Source: Hyphomicrobiales bacterium
GTDB lineage: Bacteria > Pseudomonadota > Alphaproteobacteria > Rhizobiales > Rhizobiaceae
Assembly: GCA_900471485.1 (NCBI GenBank)
Contig: UCEU01000041.1
Location: 79,896-143,895 of the forward strand
DNA: 64,000 nt
Reading direction: 5' to 3'
Below the pieces are notes generated by a model. That model was not told the DNA's origin and made no database searches. It saw nothing but the letters and a program-made list of their open reading frames with translations. Shown here piece after piece: positions 9,364 through 16,792 of this stretch. The translations under genes and the position numbers were made by a program. The first letter of the stretch is position 1. Every line of letters begins with the position of its first letter.

Positions 9364-10446
9364 TTACAGTTTGCCCGGCGCGTGCAGCTTCACGGCTTGG
9401 CCGGTACGCACGCTTTCGTCGGCGGCGAGGCAGATGCGCAGCGATGCGACGGCGTCTGCCATGTGGCGGTTAAGGTCGATGTCCTCGCGGATGGCCTTCA
9501 GCATGAAGGCCTGCTCGCGATCGCAGAGTTCCTGATGGCCGGGCTCGCCCGCCATCGTCATGTCCTCGTCCGGCCGGATGAACCTGCCGTCGGCGCCGGT
9601 CTCCGCGCTATGCAGGCGAATGACCGATGTCTTCGTGTGCGCGTCGATATCGTCGGACCTGGCGTTCGGGTCCATGACGATCGACACCGACCCCTTCGGC
9701 GACATGATGTCCTTCACGAAGAAGGCCGTCTCCGAGATCATCGGGCCCCAACCAGCCTCGTACCATCCGACCGAGCCGTCCTCGAACAGCACCTGGAGCT
9801 GGCCGTAGTTGTACATGTCGGGCGCGATCTCGTCGGAGAGCCGGAGCCCCATGCCGCGCACTTCCATCGGCCGGGCATCGGTGATCTGGCACATGACGTC
9901 GACATAGTGCACGCCGCAATCGACGATCGGCGAAGTCGTGCGCATCAGCGACTTGTGCGTCTCCCAGGTCGGGCCGCTGGACTGCTGGTTGAGGTTCATG
10001 CGGAACACATAGGGGCCGCCGAGCTTGCGCGCTTCCTCGATCAACCGCATCCAGGAGGGATGATGGCGAAGGATGTAGCCGATGACGAGCTTGCGCCCGG
10101 CCTTCTGCGCCGCCGCCACGACACGCTCGGCGTCGGCGACCGTCGGCGCCAGCGGCTTCTCGACGAAGACGTCGCAACCGGCCTCGAAGGCCGCGACCGC
10201 GTAGTCGGCATGCGTATCCGAATAGGTGCAGACGGCGCAAAGATCGGGCTTCAGCTCGGCGAGCGCCGCCTGGAAATCCCCGTACACGTTGTAGCCCCGC
10301 AACTCCGCCGGCAGATCCGGCGTCGAGCGGTTGACCAGCCCGACGATCTCGAAGCCCGGATTGTTGTGATAGGCCAGCGCATGGCTGCGGCCCATGTTGC
10401 CGAGACCGGCGACGAGGACGCGGATCGGTTTGTCTGACGCGCTCAC
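9364..10446 (-). CDS. Gfo/Idh/MocA family oxidoreductase
   Basis: The 360-residue protein starts with a Rossmann fold (VLVAGLGNMGRSHA, residues about 9-22) and carries the family signature EKPLAP (about 96-101), where the lysine normally takes part in catalysis. The C-terminal part is the alpha/beta dimerisation and substrate domain. Members oxidise or reduce sugars and inositols with NAD(P). Its start overlaps the upstream permease stop by four bases. Within a sugar importer operon it probably performs an early oxidation or epimerisation of the imported sugar. Confidence 0.88.
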   Translation of the reverse strand: MSASDKPIRVLVAGLGNMGRSHALAYHNNPGFEIVGLVNRSTPDLPAELRGYNVYGDFQAALAELKPDLCAVCTYSDTHADYAVAAFEAGCDVFVEKPLAPTVADAERVVAAAQKAGRKLVIGYILRHHPSWMRLIEEARKLGGPYVFRMNLNQQSSGPTWETHKSLMRTTSPIVDCGVHYVDVMCQITDARPMEVRGMGLRLSDEIAPDMYNYGQLQVLFEDGSVGWYEAGWGPMISETAFFVKDIMSPKGSVSIVMDPNARSDDIDAHTKTSVIRLHSAETGADGRFIRPDEDMTMAGEPGHQELCDREQAFMLKAIREDIDLNRHMADAVASLRICLAADESVRTGQAVKLHAPGKL

Positions 10447-11285
10447 TTGACCGCTCCCGAGGTGATGCCGCGGATCAGCTGCCGCGAGAAGATGACGTAG
10501 AGAACGAGGATCGGCAGGATCGCCAGCGACAGGGCCGCAAGGACCGCGTTCCAGTTGGTCACGAATTGGCCGATGAAGATCTGGCTGCCGAGCGTCACCG
10601 TCTTCGTCGCTTCGGCCGGCGCCAGGATCAGCGGGAACCAGAGATCGTTCCAGATCGGGATCATCGTGAACACGGCGACCGTTGCCATGGCCGGTCGCAC
10701 CAGCGGCAGTACGAGGCGGAAGAAGATCGCGTATTCGGAGAGCCCATCGATGCGCCCGGCATTCTTCAGGTCGTCGGAAACGCTGCGCATGAACTCCGAC
10801 AGGATGAAGATGGCGAGCGGTATCCCCTGCGCGGTGTAGACGAGGATCAGAGCCGTCAGCGTGTTGACCAGCCCCGCCGCGACCATGCCCTGCAGGATCG
10901 CCACGGTCCCCAGACGGATCGGGATCATGATCCCGATCGCCATGTAGAGACCGACGAGCGTGTTGCCTCGGAAGCGATACTCAGAGAGAGCGAAGGCGGC
11001 CATGGCGCCGAACAACAGCACCAGGAAGATCGCGACCACGGTGACGATGAAGCTGTTCTGGAAATAGAGGGCGAAATCGCCCTGCCCGAGAACCGTCTGG
11101 TAGCCGACCAGGCTGAAGGTCGAGGGCGTCGGCACCTGCATCGGCGAGCGGAAGATCGCGTTGCGGTCCTTGAACGAGTTGATGATGGTCAGAAACACCG
11201 GGAAGATGGCGACCAGCGTATAGGCGATCAGCGCCAGATGAACGAGACCGGTGCGGATGGGGGATGTGCGCGCTCTGTTGGACAT
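10443..11285 (-). CDS. Carbohydrate ABC transporter permease (MalG-like)
   Basis: The 280-residue protein has six predicted membrane helices and the EAA-type loop (KNAGRIDGLSEYAIFFRLVLP, about 188-208). This is a CUT1 MalG-type permease. It begins 10 bases after the MalF-like gene and overlaps the downstream oxidoreductase gene by four bases, indicating translational coupling. It pairs with the MalF-like subunit to form the sugar channel. Confidence 0.9.
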   Translation of the reverse strand: MSNRARTSPIRTGLVHLALIAYTLVAIFPVFLTIINSFKDRNAIFRSPMQVPTPSTFSLVGYQTVLGQGDFALYFQNSFIVTVVAIFLVLLFGAMAAFALSEYRFRGNTLVGLYMAIGIMIPIRLGTVAILQGMVAAGLVNTLTALILVYTAQGIPLAIFILSEFMRSVSDDLKNAGRIDGLSEYAIFFRLVLPLVRPAMATVAVFTMIPIWNDLWFPLILAPAEATKTVTLGSQIFIGQFVTNWNAVLAALSLAILPILVLYVIFSRQLIRGITSGAVK

Positions 11286-11295
11286 GACACCCTCC

Positions 11296-12243
11296 TCAGA
11301 ACTGGTAGCGACGCATGCGCCGCTGGATGGCGAAAAGATAGAACGACACGCCGGCGAGGATGATCAGGAACATCACGGTCGCGATCGTCGCGCCCATCGA
11401 GCGGTCGCCGAGCTGCAGCTGGAAGCCGAAGAAGGTGCGGTAGAGCAGCGTGCCGAGAATGTCGGTCGACATGTCGGGGCCGGCCAGCGCTCCCTGCACG
11501 GTGTAGACGAGGTCGAAGGCGTTGAAATTGCCGACGAAGGTAAGAATCGAGATGATGCCGATCGCCGGCAGGATCAGCGGCAGCTTGATCTTCCAGAACT
11601 GCGCCCAGCCAGTGATGCCGTCGCATTCTGCGGCCTCGATCACCTCTTCGGGGATGCTCAGCAGCGCGGCGTAGATCAGCATCATCGGGATGCCGATATA
11701 CTGCCAGTTCGAGATCAGCGACACCGCGATCAGAGCCGGACCGGACTGTCCGAGCCACGGCGCGAAGAGGGATTTCATGCCGACGAGGCTCATCAGCCAG
11801 GGGGCGACGCCCCAGATCGGCGACAGGATCAGCTTCCAGATGAAGCCGACGATCACGAAGGACAGAAGCGTCGGCAGGAACATGGCGGTGCGGTAGAATG
11901 CCACGAACCGCAGCCGTGGCGTCGACAGAAGTGCTGCCAGCGCGATGCCGATCGGGTTCTGCACGCACATGTGGATGACGAAGAAGACCAGGTTGTTGCG
12001 CAGCGCGTTCCAGAAATCGTGCGCCCAGCGGGCATCGCCGAACAGCACCTTGTAATTGGCGAAACCGACAAAGGTCTGCGCGCCGTCGACCGTGTTGTAG
12101 AGCGAAAGCCGGAGAGTCTCGATCAACGGCAGGATCATGATCGCCGAATAGACGACCACCGCGGGCAGGAGGAAAACGCCGATATGCCAGCGTATGGGGC
12201 GCTTGATCGGGGCCGCTTCGAAAGGGCTGTCGGCTTCGCTCAT
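11296..12243 (-). CDS. Sugar ABC transporter permease (MalF-like)
   Basis: The likely start is ATG 12243 with GAGAGAC upstream, giving 315 residues. The longer open frame reaches into the intergenic repeat and is not coding. Six or so membrane helices and the EAAECDG loop (about residue 205) identify a CUT1 MalF-type permease. It follows the binding-protein gene after a 239-bp gap filled by a palindromic repeat, the only long gap in the operon. Confidence 0.9.
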   Translation of the reverse strand: MSEADSPFEAAPIKRPIRWHIGVFLLPAVVVYSAIMILPLIETLRLSLYNTVDGAQTFVGFANYKVLFGDARWAHDFWNALRNNLVFFVIHMCVQNPIGIALAALLSTPRLRFVAFYRTAMFLPTLLSFVIVGFIWKLILSPIWGVAPWLMSLVGMKSLFAPWLGQSGPALIAVSLISNWQYIGIPMMLIYAALLSIPEEVIEAAECDGITGWAQFWKIKLPLILPAIGIISILTFVGNFNAFDLVYTVQGALAGPDMSTDILGTLLYRTFFGFQLQLGDRSMGATIATVMFLIILAGVSFYLFAIQRRMRRYQF

Positions 12244-12308
12244 TGTCTCTCGTCTTGTCTTTGGTTTACGGCGATCGCGCCGCCCTGATTGTCTTTGGAG
12301 GGGAAAGA

Positions 12309-12438
12309 CCCTCTCTGGCCTGCCGGCCATCTCCCCCACAAGGGGGGAGAAGACTCGCGGCGCCCACCTGCCTCAATCGAGGTTCGGCGGGCCGGCTAGG
12401 TTAAGCCCTCCCCCTTGTGGGGAGGGTTGGGAGGGGCC
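12309..12438. repeat. Palindromic intergenic repeat (SBP-permease gap)
   Basis: The gap contains two C/G-rich arms, CTCCCCCACAAGGGGGGAG (12331-12349) and CCCTCCCCCTTGTGGGGAGG, that fold locally and can also pair with each other. The flanking words CCTGCCGG and GAGGGG match the element at 26832-26978. It resembles the short palindromic repeats scattered through rhizobial genomes. Here it separates the binding-protein gene from the permease genes and may protect upstream mRNA or attenuate read-through. Confidence 0.7.
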
Positions 12439-12482
12439 TTGGACTTGGCGCCAAGCCCCACCCTTCGAGGCGGGTTTCGCCG

Positions 12483-13742
12483 TTACTTGCCCGGCTTATA
12501 CCAGCCGTCGAGGCCCTTCTGCAGCTTCTCGGCGGCGACCTGCGGCGTATCCGTGCCGTTGATCACGTTGGCCGATTCAACCCAGGTCTCGTTTTCCAGG
12601 TTCGGCGTGCCGCGCGACAGGATCTGGTAGGTCGAGCGCACGGTCGACTTGTACGGGCCGCGCCAGGAAACGAATTCCTGAGCCAGCGGATCGCTCATCT
12701 TCACCGGGTTGGAGTTCAGGCTGAAGAAGCCCGGCAGCGAGTTGGCGTAGATGTCGGCGAATTCGCTGGAAGCGACCCACGACAGGAACTTCTTGGCTTC
12801 CTCGGCATGCGCGCTCTTGGCGTTCAGGCCGACGCCGATATCCGGATGGTCGGAGATGTAGCCGGTGTCGCCGGCCTTCGGAACCGGCGGCGGGAACGCG
12901 CCCATCTTGAACTGGGCCTGGCTGTTGAACAGCGCGATTTCCCAGGAACCGGCCGGATAGATCGCGGCGCGGCCGAGCGTGAAGAGGTTTTGGCTGTCCG
13001 AATAAGTCTGCGCTTCGAAGCCGTCACCCAGGTAAGGCTTCCATTTGGCAAGCTCCTCGTAAGGCTTGACCCAGTCGGCATCCGTCAGCTTCTGCTTGCC
13101 GGAGATCAGGGCAGCGCGGCCATCTTCACCCTTCCAGTAGTTCGGCCCGATGTTCTGGTAGCCCATGGTGGCGGCTTCCCAGAGATCCTTCGTGCCCATG
13201 GCGAGCGGAATGAAGGTGCCGTCGGCCTTGATCTTCTCGAGCGCGGCGAAGAACTCGTCTTCCGTCTTCGGAACGGAGATGCCGAGCTTGTCGAAGGCGT
13301 CCTTGTTGTAGATGAAGCCGTGGATGACGGATGCCATCGGCACGCAGAAGGTGGACTTGCCGTCGTCGGTCGACCAGGCGGCCTTGGCGACCGGCGTGAA
13401 GTTCTCCATGCCCGACAGGCTCGTCAGGTCGGAAAGCTGCTTCTTGTTGAAGAGCTCGAGCGATGCGTCGAACGGACGGCAGGTGATGATGTCGCCTGCG
13501 GAGCCGGCATCGAGCTTGGCGTTCAGCGAAGCATTGTATTCGGTCGGCGCGGTCGGCGAGAAGACGATCTTGATGCCCGGGTTCTTGGCTTCGAAAGCCG
13601 GGATGATCTTTTCCTGCCAGATCTGCAGGTCGTCGTTACGCCAGCTTTCGACCGTCAGCGTGACATCCGCGGCATGCGCGAAGCCGACCGACGTCAGCAG
13701 GCTGGACGCCAGCAGGAAGCCTTTCAGTGCGTTGTTCTTCAT
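12483..13742 (-). CDS. Sugar ABC transporter solute-binding protein
   Basis: The start at ATG 13742 has the ribosome site GGAGAGGG; the open frame upstream of it is not coding. The 419-residue protein begins with a Sec signal peptide (about 24 residues, cut after FAHAA) and continues as a family 1 extracellular solute-binding protein of the CUT1 sugar class, with the typical WVASSEFADIYA segment near the C-terminus. It is the first gene of the leftward sugar importer operon and faces the kinase-GntR unit across a 377-bp divergent promoter region. Confidence 0.9.
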   Translation of the reverse strand: MKNNALKGFLLASSLLTSVGFAHAADVTLTVESWRNDDLQIWQEKIIPAFEAKNPGIKIVFSPTAPTEYNASLNAKLDAGSAGDIITCRPFDASLELFNKKQLSDLTSLSGMENFTPVAKAAWSTDDGKSTFCVPMASVIHGFIYNKDAFDKLGISVPKTEDEFFAALEKIKADGTFIPLAMGTKDLWEAATMGYQNIGPNYWKGEDGRAALISGKQKLTDADWVKPYEELAKWKPYLGDGFEAQTYSDSQNLFTLGRAAIYPAGSWEIALFNSQAQFKMGAFPPPVPKAGDTGYISDHPDIGVGLNAKSAHAEEAKKFLSWVASSEFADIYANSLPGFFSLNSNPVKMSDPLAQEFVSWRGPYKSTVRSTYQILSRGTPNLENETWVESANVINGTDTPQVAAEKLQKGLDGWYKPGK

Positions 13743-13934
13743 TTCCCTCTCCTGTTCGAAGCGCTCCGGGGCGCTGTTCTTGGCCTGAAGCGAACGGCTG
13801 ATGACGGAGCTTGGGCGGCGGGATCCTACACGAACCACGCATTCTCCAACTTCGTCTTCCATCGAGTGGTTCGGCTAGTTTTCGGTGCCGACTTGTTCCT
13901 CATCGATGCGCTGTTCCCTGAAGCGAATTAAAGT

Positions 13935-13948
13935 CCAAAAAAATACCA
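13935..13948 (-). promoter_or_regulatory. Candidate operator, copy facing the sugar importer
   Basis: On the minus strand this reads TGGTATTTTTTTGG, identical over 14 bases to a plus-strand copy at 14062-14075. It lies about 195 bp upstream of the binding-protein start. The matched pair in a divergent promoter suggests a site for the adjacent GntR/UTRA regulator (inference). Confidence 0.5.
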
Positions 13949-14061
13949 ATTGTCCAGCCAATTTTAACTTTCGCCAGCAGGAAAATGCGGACTTCCATTT
14001 TTATCATTTAAAATCAGCATGATAAAAACTATGAAATTTCACTCAAAAGACGCTTGGTAAA

Positions 14062-14075
14062 TGGTATTTTTTTGG
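14062..14075 (+). promoter_or_regulatory. Candidate operator, copy facing the kinase-GntR operon
   Basis: TGGTATTTTTTTGG lies 45 bp before the kinase start. It continues into a second TGGTATT, so two TGGTATT words are repeated in direct orientation 11 bp apart (14062 and 14073). It is the exact counterpart of the minus-strand site at 13935-13948. Confidence 0.5.
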
Positions 14076-14119
14076 TATTGTACGGAAAAACAAGGCGGAA
14101 CGGCGTATCTGAGGGTTCG

Positions 14120-15004
14120 ATGACAGAACTTGCAATCGGCATTGACGGCGGCGGATCAAGCTGCCGGGCAGCCATCATGGATAGGACGGGACAGGTTCTC
14201 GGGCGCGGCACCGCCGGTCCCTCCAACATTCTTTCCGACCTCGACAATTCCCTGCTGAACATCGTCGCGTCCGCCCGCAACGCCGTGGCCGATGCCGGCT
14301 TGCCGAATGAGACGCTGTCTTCCGCGGTAGCGGTCGTCGGCGTCGCCGGCGCCAATGTCGGCGATTATGCCGAGCGCGTCGAACGTGCGTTGCCCTTCGC
14401 CAAACGCCGCGTCGTCACCGATGCCTCGACCGCGCTGCAGGGAGCGCTCGGCGATTCCGACGGCGTCATCGGCGCCTTCGGCACCGGCTCGGTCTACAAT
14501 GCCCGACGCGACGGCAAGCTCTACGGCATCGGCGGCTGGGGCTTCGTGATCGGCGACCAGGCAAGTGGTGCCCGCCTTGGCCGCGACCTGCTCGAAGCCG
14601 CCCTCCTCGCCCATGACGGCATCCGAAAGCCTTCCAAGCTCAGTCGCGAAGTCATGGCTGAGTATGGCGACGACCCCGAGCGCGTCGTCGAATTCGCCCA
14701 CGCATCCCAGCCCAAAGACTTTGCCCGTTACGCGCCTCTGGTTTTCGACTTTGCCGCCAAGGGCGATCCGATCGGCACCGCGATCGTCGAGGCAGCCGTC
14801 CGGTCGATCGGCGAAAGCCTCGATGCGCTGCTCTGGCCGGCCTGCCCGGCGATCTGCCTGCTCGGCGGCCTCGCCAATGCTTACCGCCCCCTTCTCGCCG
14901 AGCGCCACCAATCACTGCTGAAGGAACCGAAGGGCGATGTGCTGCAGGGCGCGATAGAACTTGCGGTTCAGTTCCTGCGCGAGCAGGGAAAGGACGCCGC
15001 GTGA
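14120..15004 (+). CDS. BadF/BadG/BcrA/BcrD ATPase family, N-acetylglucosamine kinase-like
   Basis: The 294-residue protein has the ASKHA kinase fold. It shows the phosphate-1 loop GIDGGGSSCR (residues 7-16), phosphate-2 region DASTALQGALG (about 107-117), GAFGTGSVY (about 122-130) and the GGWGFVIGDQASGARLGRDL stretch characteristic of N-acetylglucosamine kinases. It should phosphorylate an imported amino sugar in the cytoplasm. The start is ATG 14120 with GAGGG upstream. Its stop overlaps the GTG start of the GntR gene (GTGA). Exact sugar specificity is inferred from family and context. Confidence 0.85.
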   Translation: MTELAIGIDGGGSSCRAAIMDRTGQVLGRGTAGPSNILSDLDNSLLNIVASARNAVADAGLPNETLSSAVAVVGVAGANVGDYAERVERALPFAKRRVVTDASTALQGALGDSDGVIGAFGTGSVYNARRDGKLYGIGGWGFVIGDQASGARLGRDLLEAALLAHDGIRKPSKLSREVMAEYGDDPERVVEFAHASQPKDFARYAPLVFDFAAKGDPIGTAIVEAAVRSIGESLDALLWPACPAICLLGGLANAYRPLLAERHQSLLKEPKGDVLQGAIELAVQFLREQGKDAA

Positions 15005-15765
15005 CCGAGGATATCGCCAGCATCCTGTCGCCCGATCGCCTGCAGGCCGGCGGTACCGGACCGCTCTACGTCAAGCTGCGCCGCACGCTCGAGGAGGCAA
15101 TCCGCACCGGCTCGCTCGGCCACGGCGACGCCCTGCCGCCGGAACGCGATATCGCGGAACTGGCGACCGTCAGCCGTGTCACCGTGCGCAAGGCGATCGA
15201 CGAACTCGTGGCCGATGGCCTGCTCGTTCGCCGCCACGGCTCCGGCACCTTCGTGACCAAGCCCGTGTCCAAGGTCGAGCAGCGCCTGTCGCAGCTCACC
15301 TCGTTTACCGAGGACATGGCCCGGCGTGGCATGACCTCGCGGTCGGAATGGCTGCACAAGGGCATCCACACGCCCTCGCCCGACGAGATGATGATTCTCG
15401 GCCTTGCGACCGACATCAAGGTCTCGCGCCTCTCGCGCCTGCGCATCGCCGACGACCAGCCGCTGGCGATCGAAAACGCCAGCGTCTCCGGCGAATTCCT
15501 GCCCGACCCCTTCGTCGTGACGACGTCGCTCTATGCCGAACTCGAGCGGCGCGAAGTGCGCCCCGTGCGCGCCGTGCAGCGCATTTCGGCAACCAATATG
15601 AAGGAAGAGGATGCCCGGCTGTTGGGGGTCTCCGTCGGCGCCGCCGGATTGTCGATCGAGCGCATCTCCTATCTCGGCTCCGGCCGGGCGGTGGAGTTCA
15701 CCCGCTCGCTCTATCGCGGCGATGCCTATGATTTCGTGGCGGAACTGACGATCGGCACATCGTGA
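15001..15765 (+). CDS. GntR family regulator with UTRA domain
   Basis: The 254-residue protein has a winged helix-turn-helix (about 20-88, with PPERDIAELATVSRVTVRKA) and a UTRA effector-binding domain (about 105-250, ending in AVEFTRSLYRGDAYDF). This is the HutC/NagR subgroup, often controlled by phosphorylated amino sugars. It is coupled to the kinase gene by a GTGA overlap, so sensor and kinase are made together. It most likely controls the divergent sugar importer through the paired TGGTATTTTTTTGG sites. Confidence 0.9.
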   Translation: MTEDIASILSPDRLQAGGTGPLYVKLRRTLEEAIRTGSLGHGDALPPERDIAELATVSRVTVRKAIDELVADGLLVRRHGSGTFVTKPVSKVEQRLSQLTSFTEDMARRGMTSRSEWLHKGIHTPSPDEMMILGLATDIKVSRLSRLRIADDQPLAIENASVSGEFLPDPFVVTTSLYAELERREVRPVRAVQRISATNMKEEDARLLGVSVGAAGLSIERISYLGSGRAVEFTRSLYRGDAYDFVAELTIGTS

Positions 15766-15813
15766 TCACGGCACGCGTTGAAGCCGGGCACCCTTGCCGC
15801 TATTGCTGGTGAC

Positions 15814-16686
15814 ATGACCAGAAAACCGACGATCTCCGTTCTCGCGACCATCACCGATCCGGGCAATCCGGCCAAGCCGAACGAGGATCGCCTCGGCCAC
15901 AACGACGCCTGCGCCTTCGTGATCGACGGCGCCACCGGCCTCGGCGACCGGCAATATATCGACGCATCCGGCAGCGATGCCGCCTGGATCGCCGCTCAGT
16001 TCGCCGACAGCTTCCGGAGCGGGATCACCCGCGACACCGCGATCTCCGATATTGCCCGCGCCGCATCGCTGCAGGCCCGCGCCACCTTCACTGCAAGCCA
16101 CCCCGAGGTTCCACGCTACGCCTGGCCCCTCTCCGCCTTTGCCATGGTGCACGCGGCGGAGGACAGCCTCTCGTTCTACGGCCTCGGCGATTCGTGCCTC
16201 TTCCTGCTGCACGAAGACGGAACGGCGAGCATGCACATGGCGATCCCCGGCGCCTATGCGCGCGAGCAGGCCCACGCCCAGAGCCACATCGCCCGCACCG
16301 GCGGCATCACCAAGGGCGGCGGCGCGCTCGGCGATGCCCAAACGCTGGCCGCCCTTCGCAAACATCGCGAAAGCCAGAACACGCCGGGCGGCATCTGGAC
16401 GCTCGGCCTCGTGCCGGAAGCGGCCGATCATCTGGTTTCGGAAAAACTCGCCCTCCGCGGCAAGGCTCACGCCATCATCTGCAGCGACGGCCTGTCAGAT
16501 CTCGTCGTGCTCTACGAAGCCTATGATGCGGCAGGGCTGGTGCGCGCAGCGCTCGACAAAGGTCTTGCCCCGCTCGTCCAGGAACTGCGCCGCTTCGAGC
16601 GCGAGACGGATCCTGAGGGCTTGCGCTATCCCCGCTTCAAGCAAAGCGACGACACGACCGCGATCCTGTTCGAACTCACGACCTGA
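15814..16686 (+). CDS. PP2C-family protein phosphatase-like protein
   Basis: The product is about 290 residues from ATG 15814 (a TTG at 15778 would add 12). Metal-binding landmarks of PP2C/SpoIIE-type phosphatases are visible: NEDR (about residue 25), DGATG (about 37-41), a GLGDS segment (about 124), SDGLSD (about 227-232) and DDTTAI near the C-terminus. These aspartates normally bind two Mn/Mg ions. It should be a cytoplasmic serine/threonine phosphatase. It starts 48 bases after the GntR gene and is probably in the same operon, an unusual partner for a sugar kinase. No protein kinase gene is nearby. Confidence 0.75.
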   Translation: MTRKPTISVLATITDPGNPAKPNEDRLGHNDACAFVIDGATGLGDRQYIDASGSDAAWIAAQFADSFRSGITRDTAISDIARAASLQARATFTASHPEVPRYAWPLSAFAMVHAAEDSLSFYGLGDSCLFLLHEDGTASMHMAIPGAYAREQAHAQSHIARTGGITKGGGALGDAQTLAALRKHRESQNTPGGIWTLGLVPEAADHLVSEKLALRGKAHAIICSDGLSDLVVLYEAYDAAGLVRAALDKGLAPLVQELRRFERETDPEGLRYPRFKQSDDTTAILFELTT

Positions 16687-16713
16687 TCGCCATTTGACGA
16701 AACAGCGATTTCC

Positions 16714-16750
16714 GATTCAGGATCAGGCTCTTGGCCGATGATCCTGAATC
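16714..16750. terminator. Stem-loop between convergent PP2C and metH genes
   Basis: GATTCAGGATCA (16714-16725) pairs perfectly with TGATCCTGAATC (16739-16750) over a 13-base loop, followed by ATTTTC. It lies between two convergent genes and is a likely bidirectional terminator or a repeat-derived hairpin. Confidence 0.55.
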
Positions 16751-16792
16751 ATTTTCTCCGCCAATTGAATCAGTTCCTGAAGACGCGACCGA

